Shown here: positions 9,028-16,470 of the stretch, one piece after another
How positions within the stretch are numbered: the stretch's first letter is position 1
Layout of the letters: each line of letters starts with the position of its first letter
Source: Streptomyces sp. NBC_00554
GTDB taxonomy: Bacteria; Actinomycetota; Actinomycetes; Streptomycetales; Streptomycetaceae
DNA length: 64,000 nt
Assembly (NCBI RefSeq): GCF_041431135.1
Contig: NZ_CP107799.1
Span: forward strand, 7,006,001 to 7,070,000
Direction: 5' to 3'
Notes under the pieces: model-generated
Databases searched by the model: none
The model's input: the letters and a program-made list of their open reading frames with translations, nothing else
Told to the model about the DNA's origin: nothing
Made by a program: the position numbers and the translations under genes

Positions 9028-9840
9028 ATGGAAAAGATCGCCTTTCTCGGACTCGGCCACATGGGCGCCCCAATGGCCCGCCAACTCCTGGGATCCGGAC
9101 ACCCGTTGACGGTGTGGAACCGCACCGCCGCCAAGGCGGAGCCGCTGGTCGCCGAGGGAGCCACGCTCGCCGCCACCCCGGCGGAGGCCGTGCGGGACGC
9201 GGATGTGGTGATCACGATGCTCGCCGGCCCGGCGGCGCTCGACGCGGTCGCGGACGCCGTCGTGCCGGAGCTGCGCCCGGGCGCGTACTGGGTGGAGATG
9301 TCGACCGTCGGCCCGGACGTGATCAAGGAACTGGGAGCCCGGCTCAAGGACGGTGTGACGCTCGTCGACGCGCCCGTGGCGGGCAGCACCGACAGGGCCG
9401 CCGCGGGGCGGCTCGGCATCCTCGCGGGCGGCGACGTGGCCGGTGTCGAGCATGTGCTGACGCACTTCGGCACGGTCACCCGCACCGGGCCCCTCGGCTC
9501 CGGCGCCGCGCTCAAGCTCGTCGTCAACGCTTCCGTCGTCGGCGGGGTCGCCCTTGTCGCCGAGGCGATGCGCCTGGCGGACGCCCTCGGAGTCGACGAG
9601 GACACCGCGCGCAACGCCCTCACCAACGGTCCGCTCGGCGGAGCCGTCGGCCGTGCCTTCGCCGAAGGCGTGCACTTCGACACCGCGCTCGCCGTGAAGG
9701 ACGCCGACCTGGCGACGAAGGCGGCCCGACTCCCGGTCATGGAGGCGGTGTTGGAGCAGTTCAGGCGTGCTGCCGCGGACCCGGCCGTCGTCCACGAGGA
9801 CATCGCGAAGGCCGCGGCCCACATCCGCCGCTCGTCCTGA
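9028..9840 (+). CDS. NAD(P)-binding 3-hydroxyisobutyrate-dehydrogenase-like oxidoreductase
   Basis: A 270-residue beta-hydroxyacid dehydrogenase. It starts with the Rossmann dinucleotide motif KIAFLGLGHMGAPMA (GxGxxG), then VWNRTAAKAE, the ADVVITML segment, and the substrate-binding DAPVAGSTDRAAAGRLGILA region. The catalytic Lys lies in SGAALKLVVNA. Family members oxidise 3-hydroxyacids or act as imine or beta-hydroxyacid reductases. It lies downstream of a RidA-like gene's partner region and is divergent from LysR, so a catabolic step producing reactive imines or enamines is plausible, but the true substrate is unknown. Confidence 0.88.
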   Translation: MEKIAFLGLGHMGAPMARQLLGSGHPLTVWNRTAAKAEPLVAEGATLAATPAEAVRDADVVITMLAGPAALDAVADAVVPELRPGAYWVEMSTVGPDVIKELGARLKDGVTLVDAPVAGSTDRAAAGRLGILAGGDVAGVEHVLTHFGTVTRTGPLGSGAALKLVVNASVVGGVALVAEAMRLADALGVDEDTARNALTNGPLGGAVGRAFAEGVHFDTALAVKDADLATKAARLPVMEAVLEQFRRAAADPAVVHEDIAKAAAHIRRSS

Positions 9841-9929
9841 CGAACCCGATGGGCCTGATGGGCTCGACGAGCCCGACGGGCCCGACAGGCCTGAGAAACC
9901 CGCGAATCCCAACGAATCCGAGGAGCCCC
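9841..9929 (+). repeat. Short GC-rich repeat region between dehydrogenase and ridA-like gene
   Basis: The spacer contains repeated units built on GAtGGGCC / GAcGGGCC / GAGCCC (about 9845-9890). No gene is seen in it. AGGAG at the 3' end is the ribosome site of the next gene. Confidence 0.4.
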
Positions 9930-10379
9930 GTGCAGGTCACGCTCGACAACCCGCCCTCCGCACCGCAGCCCGCCAACGCCTACTACTCCCAGGTCGCCCG
10001 TGTCGAACTCCCGGGCGGCGGAGCCCTGTTGTACCTCTCCGGCCAGGTCGCCGACGGAGCTGACCTCGCCACCCAGAGCCGCGGCGTCTTCGAGACCATC
10101 GACGCCCTGCTGAAGGCGCACGGCGCGACCCTCGCGGACATCATCAACATCCGCACCTACCTGACGGACATCGGCAGACTCCACGAATACGGCGCCGTAC
10201 GACGGGAGTTCCTCACCGGGACCGCGCCCACCAGCATGACCTTCGAGGCCGCCCGCCTCTTCAAGCCTGACGCCCTCGTGGAGGTGGAGGTCGTCGCGGC
10301 GGTCAGCCCTCGCCCGGCGGGGAGTCCGACGGGGAGCCCGACAGGGAGTCCGGCGGGGGATTCTCGCCCAGCAGCGTAA
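9930..10379 (+). CDS. RidA-family (YjgF/UK114) protein with repetitive C-terminus
   Basis: A 149-residue protein. The GTG start has GAGGAG 4-5 nt upstream. The core (PANAYYSQVARVELPGGG ... LLYLSGQVA ... DIINIRTYLTDI ... PTSMTFEAARLFKPDALVEVEVVA) is the RidA fold with its trimer-forming strands. RidA enzymes hydrolyse reactive enamines and imines. An Arg in the active site is usual and R in IINIRTYL fits. The last roughly 22 residues are low complexity (GSPTGSPTGSPAGD) and are encoded by DNA that is also read on the other strand as the end of the TetR gene. It is probably co-transcribed with the upstream dehydrogenase. Confidence 0.85.
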   Translation: MQVTLDNPPSAPQPANAYYSQVARVELPGGGALLYLSGQVADGADLATQSRGVFETIDALLKAHGATLADIINIRTYLTDIGRLHEYGAVRREFLTGTAPTSMTFEAARLFKPDALVEVEVVAAVSPRPAGSPTGSPTGSPAGDSRPAA

Positions 10380-10914
10380 GAAAGTCCCTGAACGCGCCCG
10401 GCATGTCCACCGACTCCGGGTCAAGCAGCCACTGGTACTGGAGTCCGTCCATCACCGCGACCAGGAGGGGGGCGGCGCGCTCCGGGCTGAGTCCGTTCGG
10501 GAGCCGCTCCCCGTACTCGGCGCGCAGTACCGAAGCCATGCTCGCCCGCACGGCCGCGTACCGCTGGGTGAAGAACTCGCGGGCGGGGTGCCCCTCCGTG
10601 ACGCTCTCGCCGAGCAGTGCCGAGAAGGTCTGGATGATCCCGGGCCGCATGGCGTTGTACTCGACGAGCGAGCTGAGCAGGTCGACCCGCCACTGGGTGT
10701 TGGGGACCGCGTCCCACTGGTCGCGCTCCTTGAGGACGGCGACGAGCAGGGCCTCCTTGGTGGGGAAGTGGTGCAGCAGCCCCTGCTGGGTGAGGCCCAC
10801 GCGCTCGGCGACCGCGGCCAGGCTCGCACCCCGGTAACCGCGTTCGGCGATCACCTCCAGGGCCGCGCGCACGATCTCCGCGCGCCGTTCCTCACTCCTG
10901 GTCCTGGTGGTCAT
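10303..10914 (-). CDS. TetR-family transcriptional regulator
   Basis: A 203-residue regulator. The ATG opening MTTRTRSEERR is preferred over upstream in-frame starts because the DNA-binding domain begins immediately (EIVRAALEVIAERGYRGASLAAVAERVGLTQQGLLHHFPTK is the TetR HTH, residues about 10-50). The C-terminal ligand domain ends in a Ser/Pro/Gly-rich tail encoded within the 77-bp antisense overlap with the RidA-like gene. It is divergent from the GH3 beta-glucosidase 122 bp away, so it probably represses that gene; the spacer (10915-11035) is unusually AT-rich for this genome. Confidence 0.87.
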   Translation of the reverse strand: MTTRTRSEERRAEIVRAALEVIAERGYRGASLAAVAERVGLTQQGLLHHFPTKEALLVAVLKERDQWDAVPNTQWRVDLLSSLVEYNAMRPGIIQTFSALLGESVTEGHPAREFFTQRYAAVRASMASVLRAEYGERLPNGLSPERAAPLLVAVMDGLQYQWLLDPESVDMPGAFRDFLTLLGENPPPDSLSGSPSDSPPGEG

Positions 10915-11035
10915 GGCGTCACGGTACCGGCATCCGATCACCCCGAATATAACGTCAAGATAACGAAACCTACCGCTCTACAGGTAACGGGTGCAGGATG
11001 AGGACGTCCAAGGACTTCAACGAGGAGGTGCCGCC

Positions 11036-13543
11036 GTGGCGGAAACAGCGGAGAGCCGGGTCGGGAGCCATGCCGGAAGCGCGGCTGAGAGCGCGGCCGG
11101 AAGTACGGCCGACCAAGCCCGCGAGGCGGTAGTCGAGGCGGCTCTCGCCAAGCTCGGCATCGATGCGAAGGCGAGGCTGCTCTCCGGGCAGGACATGTGG
11201 TCACTGCCCGCGCTCCCCGAGATCGGGCTGAAGTCGCTGGTCATGTCCGACGGCCCGATCGGTGTCCGCGGCGTCCACTGGACCGCCGACGACCCCTCCA
11301 TCGCGCTCCCGTCCCCGACCGCGCTCGCCGCCACCTGGGACCCGGCCCTGGCCCGCCGCGCCGGCGCCCTCCTCGCCCAGGAGGCCCGCCGCAAGAACGT
11401 CCACGTGCTGCTCGCGCCCACCGTGAACCTGCACCGCTCCCCGCTCGGCGGCCGCCACTTCGAGGCGTACAGCGAGGACCCGTACCTGACCGGCGCGATC
11501 GGCAGCGGCTACGTGAACGGCGTCCAGTCCGGCGGCGTCGGCACCACCGTCAAGCACTTCGTCGCCAACGACGCCGAGACCGACCGCTTCACGGCGAACA
11601 ACCTCGTCTCCGAACGAGCCCTGCGCGAGCTCTACTTGGCCCCCTTCGAGGCCATCGTCGAGAACGCCCACCCCTGGGGCATCATGACCGCCTACAACTC
11701 GGTCAACGGCACGACCATGACCGAGCACCGCTACCTGGTGAACGAGATCCTGCGCGGCGAATGGGGCTTCGACGGCTTCAACGTCTCCGACTGGATGGCC
11801 GCCCGCTCCACGACCGGCGACATCGAGGGCGGCCTCGACGTCGCCATGCCCGGACCGAAGACGGTGTACGGCGAACCGCTCGCGCAGGCCGTACGCGACG
11901 GCCGCGTCCAGGAGTCGACGGTCGACGAGGCCGTACGCAACGTCCTGCGCCTCGCCGCCCGCGTGGGCATCCTGGACGGCGCCGAACCGGTAGTCACCGA
12001 GCCGCCCGCCACCATCGACGGCGAGGCCCTGGCCCGCGAGATCGCCCGCCGCGCCTTCGTGCTCGTACGCAACCAAGGAGCCAACCAAGGCGCCAACCAA
12101 GCAGCTCTCCCGCTCAAGCCCGGCACGGTCGCGCTCATCGGCGCCGCCGCCCGCGACGCCCGCGTCCTCGGCGGCGGCTCCGCCACCGTCTTCCCCGCCC
12201 GGATCGTCTCGCCCCTCGACGGCCTCACCGCCGCCCTCCCCGAAGGCGGCCTGACGTACGCCGTCGGAGCCGACCCGAACGAGGAACTCGCCGTCGCGGA
12301 CAAGGGGTTCGAGCTGCGCGCCGTCTGCCGCGACGCGGCCGGCGAGGTCATCGGCAGCGGCTCCGCGCCCAACGGCCAGATCCAGTGGATGGGCGACGAC
12401 CTCCCGGCCGGCGTCACCCACGACACCCTCCACACCGTCGAGCTGACCGGCACCTTCACCCCGCGCGACAGCGGCCCGCACACCTTCGGCGTCAAGGGCC
12501 TCGGCGCCTTCACACTCACCGTCGACGGCACGACGTACTTCGACGACGTCCAGCGCACCGACAAGGACGACCCCTTCGAGGCGTTCTTCGGCGCCCCGGT
12601 GCCCCGCGCCCAGGCCGAACTGACCGCGGGCGAACCGGTGACCGTCTCCCTCACCCACGTCGTCACCCTCCCCGAGGGCATCCCCATGAAGGTGATCGGC
12701 TTCGCGCTCGCCCACCAGGAGCCGCAGCGCGACGCCGACGAACTGATCGCCGAGGCCGTCGAGGCGGCCCGCGCCGCCGACACCGCCGTCGTCGTGGTCG
12801 CCACCACCGACCGCGTCGAGTCCGAGGGCTTCGACCGCAAGGACCTCCGACTCCCCGGCCGCCAGGACGACTTGGTCCACGCGGTCGCCGCCGCCAACCC
12901 GAACACCGTGGTGGTCGTCAACTCCGGCTCCCCGGTGGAGCTTCCCTGGCGGGACGAGGTCGCGGCAGTCCTGCTGAGCTGGTTCCCCGGCCAGGAGGGC
13001 GGCGCCGCCCTCGCCGACGTCCTCACCGGCGCACACGAGCCGGGCGGCCGCCTGCCCACCACCTGGGGCTCCCTCGCGGCCGCCCCGGTCACCCAGGTCG
13101 TCCCGACCGACGGCGAACTCGCCTACACCGAGGGCGTGTTCATCGGCTACCGAGCCTGGGACAAGGCCGGCGCCACCCCCTCGTACGCCTTCGGGCACGG
13201 CCTCGGCTACACCGACTGGACGTACGAGTCGATCGAGGTCGACGGCACCACCGCCAGGATCCGCGTCCGCAACTCCGGCGAGCGCGCCGGCCGCGAGGTC
13301 GTCCAGGTCTATCTGGCCCCGGTGGAGACCGACGCCGAGCGCCCCGCCCGGTGGCTCGCCGGTTTCGCCGGTGTCGAGGCCGGACCCGGCGAGAGCGTCG
13401 AGGCCGTCGTGGAACTCCCGGACCGCGCCTTCGAGATCTGGGACGAGACGGCGAACTCGTGGGCATTTGTGAAGGGTTCGTACGAGATCCAGGCAGGACG
13501 TTCGATCGCGGACCGTCGCGTCGCTTCGACCATTACGGTCTGA
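11036..13543 (+). CDS. Family 3 beta-glucosidase with PA14 insert
   Basis: An 835-residue glycoside hydrolase. The GTG is chosen because GAGGAGG lies about 9 nt upstream. Domains in order: GH3 N-terminal barrel (about 35-315; KHFVANDAE, and nucleophile Asp252 in GFNVSDWMA), GH3 C-terminal domain split by a PA14 carbohydrate-binding insert (about 415-560; TLHTVELTGTFTPRDSG, GAFTLTVDG), the second half with a general-acid candidate Glu in TTDRVESEGFDRKD, and a C-terminal fibronectin-III-like domain (YESIEVDGTTARIRV). No signal peptide is seen, so it is cytoplasmic and probably acts on imported oligosaccharides. A short direct repeat (ANQGANQ) sits before the C-terminal domain. Confidence 0.92.
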   Translation: MAETAESRVGSHAGSAAESAAGSTADQAREAVVEAALAKLGIDAKARLLSGQDMWSLPALPEIGLKSLVMSDGPIGVRGVHWTADDPSIALPSPTALAATWDPALARRAGALLAQEARRKNVHVLLAPTVNLHRSPLGGRHFEAYSEDPYLTGAIGSGYVNGVQSGGVGTTVKHFVANDAETDRFTANNLVSERALRELYLAPFEAIVENAHPWGIMTAYNSVNGTTMTEHRYLVNEILRGEWGFDGFNVSDWMAARSTTGDIEGGLDVAMPGPKTVYGEPLAQAVRDGRVQESTVDEAVRNVLRLAARVGILDGAEPVVTEPPATIDGEALAREIARRAFVLVRNQGANQGANQAALPLKPGTVALIGAAARDARVLGGGSATVFPARIVSPLDGLTAALPEGGLTYAVGADPNEELAVADKGFELRAVCRDAAGEVIGSGSAPNGQIQWMGDDLPAGVTHDTLHTVELTGTFTPRDSGPHTFGVKGLGAFTLTVDGTTYFDDVQRTDKDDPFEAFFGAPVPRAQAELTAGEPVTVSLTHVVTLPEGIPMKVIGFALAHQEPQRDADELIAEAVEAARAADTAVVVVATTDRVESEGFDRKDLRLPGRQDDLVHAVAAANPNTVVVVNSGSPVELPWRDEVAAVLLSWFPGQEGGAALADVLTGAHEPGGRLPTTWGSLAAAPVTQVVPTDGELAYTEGVFIGYRAWDKAGATPSYAFGHGLGYTDWTYESIEVDGTTARIRVRNSGERAGREVVQVYLAPVETDAERPARWLAGFAGVEAGPGESVEAVVELPDRAFEIWDETANSWAFVKGSYEIQAGRSIADRRVASTITV

Positions 13544-13598
13544 GCCAGGACGAGCCGTCCTCCCGAGCAGCCCCGGTCCGGAACCTGACATCCGGGCC

Positions 13599-13618
13599 GG
13601 GGCTCGGGGGAGAGCCCC
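13599..13618 (+). terminator. Hairpin after the beta-glucosidase gene
   Basis: GGGGCTC (13599-13605) pairs with GAGCCCC (13612-13618) around a 6-nt loop, about 55 nt after the stop codon. Confidence 0.6.
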
Positions 13619-13636
13619 CTGCCCCTAGGTCGTGTT

Positions 13637-13889
13637 TTAGAAGCTGGTGACCTGGCTGGTTGGCCGCCCGGGGTGGTGGCGGGCGGCCAACCAGATGGTG
13701 AGGTCGCGGGCGATGCCGTTGATGCTGGTCGAGGTGGGTGACCTGGTGCTCTTTGCGGGTGGTGTCACGGCGGACGATTTTGTAGCCGCCTTCTTCCAGG
13801 ACGGCCACTGAGGCGAACCACACGGGTCCTCGTCGGGCTGGATGACCACGAAGGTGTTGTCCGGAGTCGTTGAGGTCGCTGATCATCAT
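13637..13889 (-). pseudogene. Frameshifted remnant of a small gene
   Basis: Three overlapping frame fragments make a continuous protein-like series when joined: MMISDLNDSG, then TFVVIQPDEDP, then VWFASVAVLEEGGYKIVRRD, then INGIARDLTIWLAARHHPG and a stop. Each junction requires a single-base shift, so at least three frameshifts are present. The parent was a small protein of roughly 80 residues. The VVIQPDED and ARDLTIWLA segments resemble small Streptomyces proteins found near toxin and immunity loci, but I cannot name the family. It lies next to an IS insertion, consistent with a decaying region. Confidence 0.5.
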
Positions 13890-14005
13890 GGACAGCGCCT
13901 CCAGTCAGCGATCACTGCGGCGGTTGAGGTGTCCCACGGGAGTATCCTGCTGCGGGAGTTGCAGGTGACAGCGTCGAGCGGACGAAGTTCCAGCCGGGGG
14001 GCAAC

Positions 14006-14374
14006 GTGGTGCGCATGCTTAAGGCAGTACTCCCAGTCCTTGCTCTGGTGGCGGCGGGGTGTTCTTCGTCCGAGGGTAAGGATGAGCAGCGGCTGACCGA
14101 GCAGCGGGAGAACTACTGCATGCAGCTGGGGACGTGGCAGAAGGCGCGGAACGCGGCGGGCACGGACACACCGGAGTCGTCAGGGTACGACGAGGTCGGG
14201 GCCGTCGCTCAGGACGCCTTTCTCGCGATGCAACCGCTCCGGGATGAGACCGTCGGCGGAGGCCGCACCTTGGGGGAGGCGACGGCGGCAGCGATGAACA
14301 ACGGTGACTCCGAGGCGGAGGGGCGTGTCGTGAAGTACTGCGGAGATGTCGGCTTCGAGACGCTGACCCGCTAG
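14006..14374 (+). CDS. Small lipoprotein
   Basis: A 122-residue lipoprotein: MVRMLKAVLPVLALVAAGC ends in the lipobox VAAGC. The rest is polar with conserved-looking YCMQLGTWQKAR and VVKYCGDVGFE, giving two Cys that could form a disulfide outside the cell. A GGGGGG ribosome-site-like run precedes the GTG. The TAG stop codon (14372-14374) lies inside the CTAG that forms the target duplication of the adjacent IS, so the annotated end was created or preserved by the insertion. Function unknown. Confidence 0.75.
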   Translation: MVRMLKAVLPVLALVAAGCSSSEGKDEQRLTEQRENYCMQLGTWQKARNAAGTDTPESSGYDEVGAVAQDAFLAMQPLRDETVGGGRTLGEATAAAMNNGDSEAEGRVVKYCGDVGFETLTR

Positions 14375-15359
14375 GACTGTTAAATATCTACCTCGCCCCG
14401 GTCAGCATGGAATGTGCAACCGACAGCTCAGGCCCGTCATAACCATTCGCCGATCGCGGCGACCAGGACGGTGGCTTCGAAGCGGACCGAGAGTTTGTCG
14501 AACCGAGTGGCAACCGCCCGGTTGCGCTTGAGCCGGTTGATCCCGCACTCGACCGCGTGCCGGGCCTTGTAGTCTTCGCGGTCGAAGGCCGGAGGCCGCC
14601 CGCCGGCCTTGCCTCGCCGCTTGCGGTTGGCGACCTGGCTGGAAGGCTCCGGGATCGTGCACCGGATCCCACGCTGTCGCAGGTAGGCCCGGTTGGCGCG
14701 TGAGGAATACGCTTTGTCGCCCCGCACCCGCAGAGGGCGGACACGAGGACGGCCAGGCCCGGTGCGTGGCACTCGGACGCCTTCCAAGACGGCGGCGAAC
14801 TGGGGGCTGTCACCACGCTGGCCTGCGGTGACCAGCAGGGATAGCGGCCGGTGGCCTTGTTCGCAGGCCAGGTGGATCTTGGTGGTGAAGTCGCCGCGGG
14901 ACCGGCCGAGGCCGTGGTCGTCGGGTTCGACATGGATGCCGCCTGGCGGTTCCTTCTGGGCCCGTCCGTCGCGGCGGGCACCTGCTGCGTGCTGGTGGGC
15001 TCGACAGATCGTGGAGTCGACGTTGACCTCCCACGTGATCAGCCCTGCCGCGTCCGCCCCGGCTTGCAGTCCGGTCAGCAGCACGGGCCAGATGCCGTCG
15101 CGCTGCCAGCGACGGAAGAGTCCATAGACGGTCTGCCATGGCCCGTACTCCGACGGCAGATCCCTCCACGGACCACCGGTCCGCACTCGCCAGCGGATCC
15201 CATCGATCAGCTTCCGCCGGCCCACCGGCGGCCGACCCGACACCGCGATCGGCAACAACGGCTCCAGCACGGACCACTGCTCGTCAGAAAGATCCCCTCG
15301 CCCCACACCGAGATCATCACAACGCAGGACGAGGAGACCGAGGCACTTTCAAACACCGC
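14375..15359 (-). mobile_element. IS5-type insertion sequence (intact)
   Basis: About 985 bp, flanked by CTAG at 14371-14374 and 15360-15363, which fits the 4-bp YTAR target of the IS5 group. The ends are poorly matched inverted repeats (the inner TACCTCG/TGCCTCG match is best). It carries one full-length transposase on the minus strand and lies between a lipoprotein gene and galM. Confidence 0.7.
14437..15306 (-). CDS. IS5-family transposase
   Basis: A 289-residue DDE transposase, apparently intact. The N-terminal DUF4096-like region (GDLSDEQWSVLEPLLP ... RWRVRTGGPWRDLP) is followed by the catalytic DDE core: Asp in WEVNVDSTI, Asp in LRVRGDKAYSS, and Glu in ARHAVECGINRLKRNRAV. The length is normal for the group, with no frameshift or stop. 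It would catalyse cut-and-paste movement of the element. Confidence 0.9.
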   Translation of the reverse strand: MGRGDLSDEQWSVLEPLLPIAVSGRPPVGRRKLIDGIRWRVRTGGPWRDLPSEYGPWQTVYGLFRRWQRDGIWPVLLTGLQAGADAAGLITWEVNVDSTICRAHQHAAGARRDGRAQKEPPGGIHVEPDDHGLGRSRGDFTTKIHLACEQGHRPLSLLVTAGQRGDSPQFAAVLEGVRVPRTGPGRPRVRPLRVRGDKAYSSRANRAYLRQRGIRCTIPEPSSQVANRKRRGKAGGRPPAFDREDYKARHAVECGINRLKRNRAVATRFDKLSVRFEATVLVAAIGEWL

Positions 15360-15366
15360 CTAGCCG

Positions 15367-16356
15367 CTAGTCGCGCACCCCGAAGCCATAGGCGGTCTCC
15401 GACCTGTACACCCCGCCCGGCCGCAGCTCGGTGCTGGGGAACTCCGGCCGGTTCGGGGAGTCGGGGAAGTGCTGCGTCTCCAGTGCGATGCCGTCGCCGG
15501 GTGCGAACGGCCCCGAGGCATCCAGGTGGTCGGCCGTGTAGAGCTGGAGGCCGGGCTCGGTCGTCGCCACGGTCAGTACGCGCCCGGAGGCCGGATCGTG
15601 CAGCTCGGCGACCTCCACCGGCGTCCCGGTCAGCCCCTTGTCGAGCACGAAGTTGTGGTCGTACCCGGCGCCCACCTTCCGCGCCTCCCGGAAGTCGAAG
15701 CGCGTGCCGTGCACGCCCTCGAACTCCCCGGTGGGAATCAGATCCACGTTCACCGGCGTCAACCGCGAGGCGGCGATGCGGAGTTCGTGCCCGCCCGCGC
15801 TGCCCGAACCGCGGCCACCCAGATTCCAGTACGTGTGGTTCGTCAGGTTCACCACGGTCGGCGCGTCCGTGACCGCCTCGTACGCGATCCGCAGCGCGCC
15901 GCCCTCGTCCAGCGTGTACGTCGCCGAGACCTCCAGTCGCCCGGGGAAACCCTCCTCGCCGTGCGGAGCGACCCGCGACAGCCGGACCCCGTGTTCGACC
16001 GGCTCCGCGTCCCACACACGCTTGTCGAAGCCGAACTCGCCGCCGTGCAGGGAGTTGGTGCCGTTGTTCTGGGCCAGGTGATACGTCAGACCGTCGAGCG
16101 GGAAGCGGCCGCCCGCGATCCGGTTCGCGTACCGGCCGACCAGCGCCCCGAAGTACGGCTCCGGATGCGCGAGATACCCCGCCAGGTCCGGGAAGCCCAG
16201 CACCACGTCCACGGCCCGCCGGTCCCGGCCGGGCACCTCGGCCGACTGCACGATTCCGCCGTACGTCAGGACCCGTACCCGCACGCCGGAACGCTCCAGC
16301 GTCCAGCGGTGAACGGGGGTGCCGTCGGGAAGGGTGGCGAAGAGTTCGTCGTACAT
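15367..16356 (-). CDS. galM: Aldose 1-epimerase (mutarotase)
   Basis: A 329-residue galactose mutarotase that interconverts alpha and beta anomers of aldoses. Characteristic motifs: VLTYGGIVQS near the start, GRYANRIAGGRF (substrate Arg), NNGTNSLHGG, catalytic His in NLTNHTYWNL, and catalytic Glu in GIALETQHFPDSPN. It looks complete. It is tightly bracketed by mobile DNA: the stop codon is 4 bp from the IS5 target duplication and the ATG is 18 bp from the stop codon of a TnpB-like gene. No good ribosome site or native promoter is visible upstream. Confidence 0.92.
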   Translation of the reverse strand: MYDELFATLPDGTPVHRWTLERSGVRVRVLTYGGIVQSAEVPGRDRRAVDVVLGFPDLAGYLAHPEPYFGALVGRYANRIAGGRFPLDGLTYHLAQNNGTNSLHGGEFGFDKRVWDAEPVEHGVRLSRVAPHGEEGFPGRLEVSATYTLDEGGALRIAYEAVTDAPTVVNLTNHTYWNLGGRGSGSAGGHELRIAASRLTPVNVDLIPTGEFEGVHGTRFDFREARKVGAGYDHNFVLDKGLTGTPVEVAELHDPASGRVLTVATTEPGLQLYTADHLDASGPFAPGDGIALETQHFPDSPNRPEFPSTELRPGGVYRSETAYGFGVRD

Positions 16357-16470
16357 GATCGGAAGCGTCTCAGATCAGCTTAGTGATCCTGTACCAGACG
16401 TGGTGTCTGGCAGCGGGATTTCCCATCGTGGAGGGGTGGCGTGGGTGTGCAGGTGGAAGCCTGCGCCCAG
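16340..16470 (-). ncRNA. Possible guide-RNA (omega RNA) scaffold at the 3' end of the TnpB-like gene
   Basis: Two short hairpins lie at the end of the TnpB-like reading frame: GCAGG/CCTGC (16449-16464) and CCAGAC/GTCTGG (16394-16410). TnpB guide RNAs usually overlap the 3' end of tnpB. Here the matching C-terminal protein segment is low complexity, as if constrained at the RNA level. This is a hypothesis only; the boundaries are guesses. Confidence 0.25.

Noticed and set aside
11201..13591. A 796-residue minus-strand frame opposite the GH3 gene
   Set aside because: Its composition (Gly/Val/Asp runs) is the mirror of a GC-rich coding frame, and the plus strand has the real domains and ribosome site.
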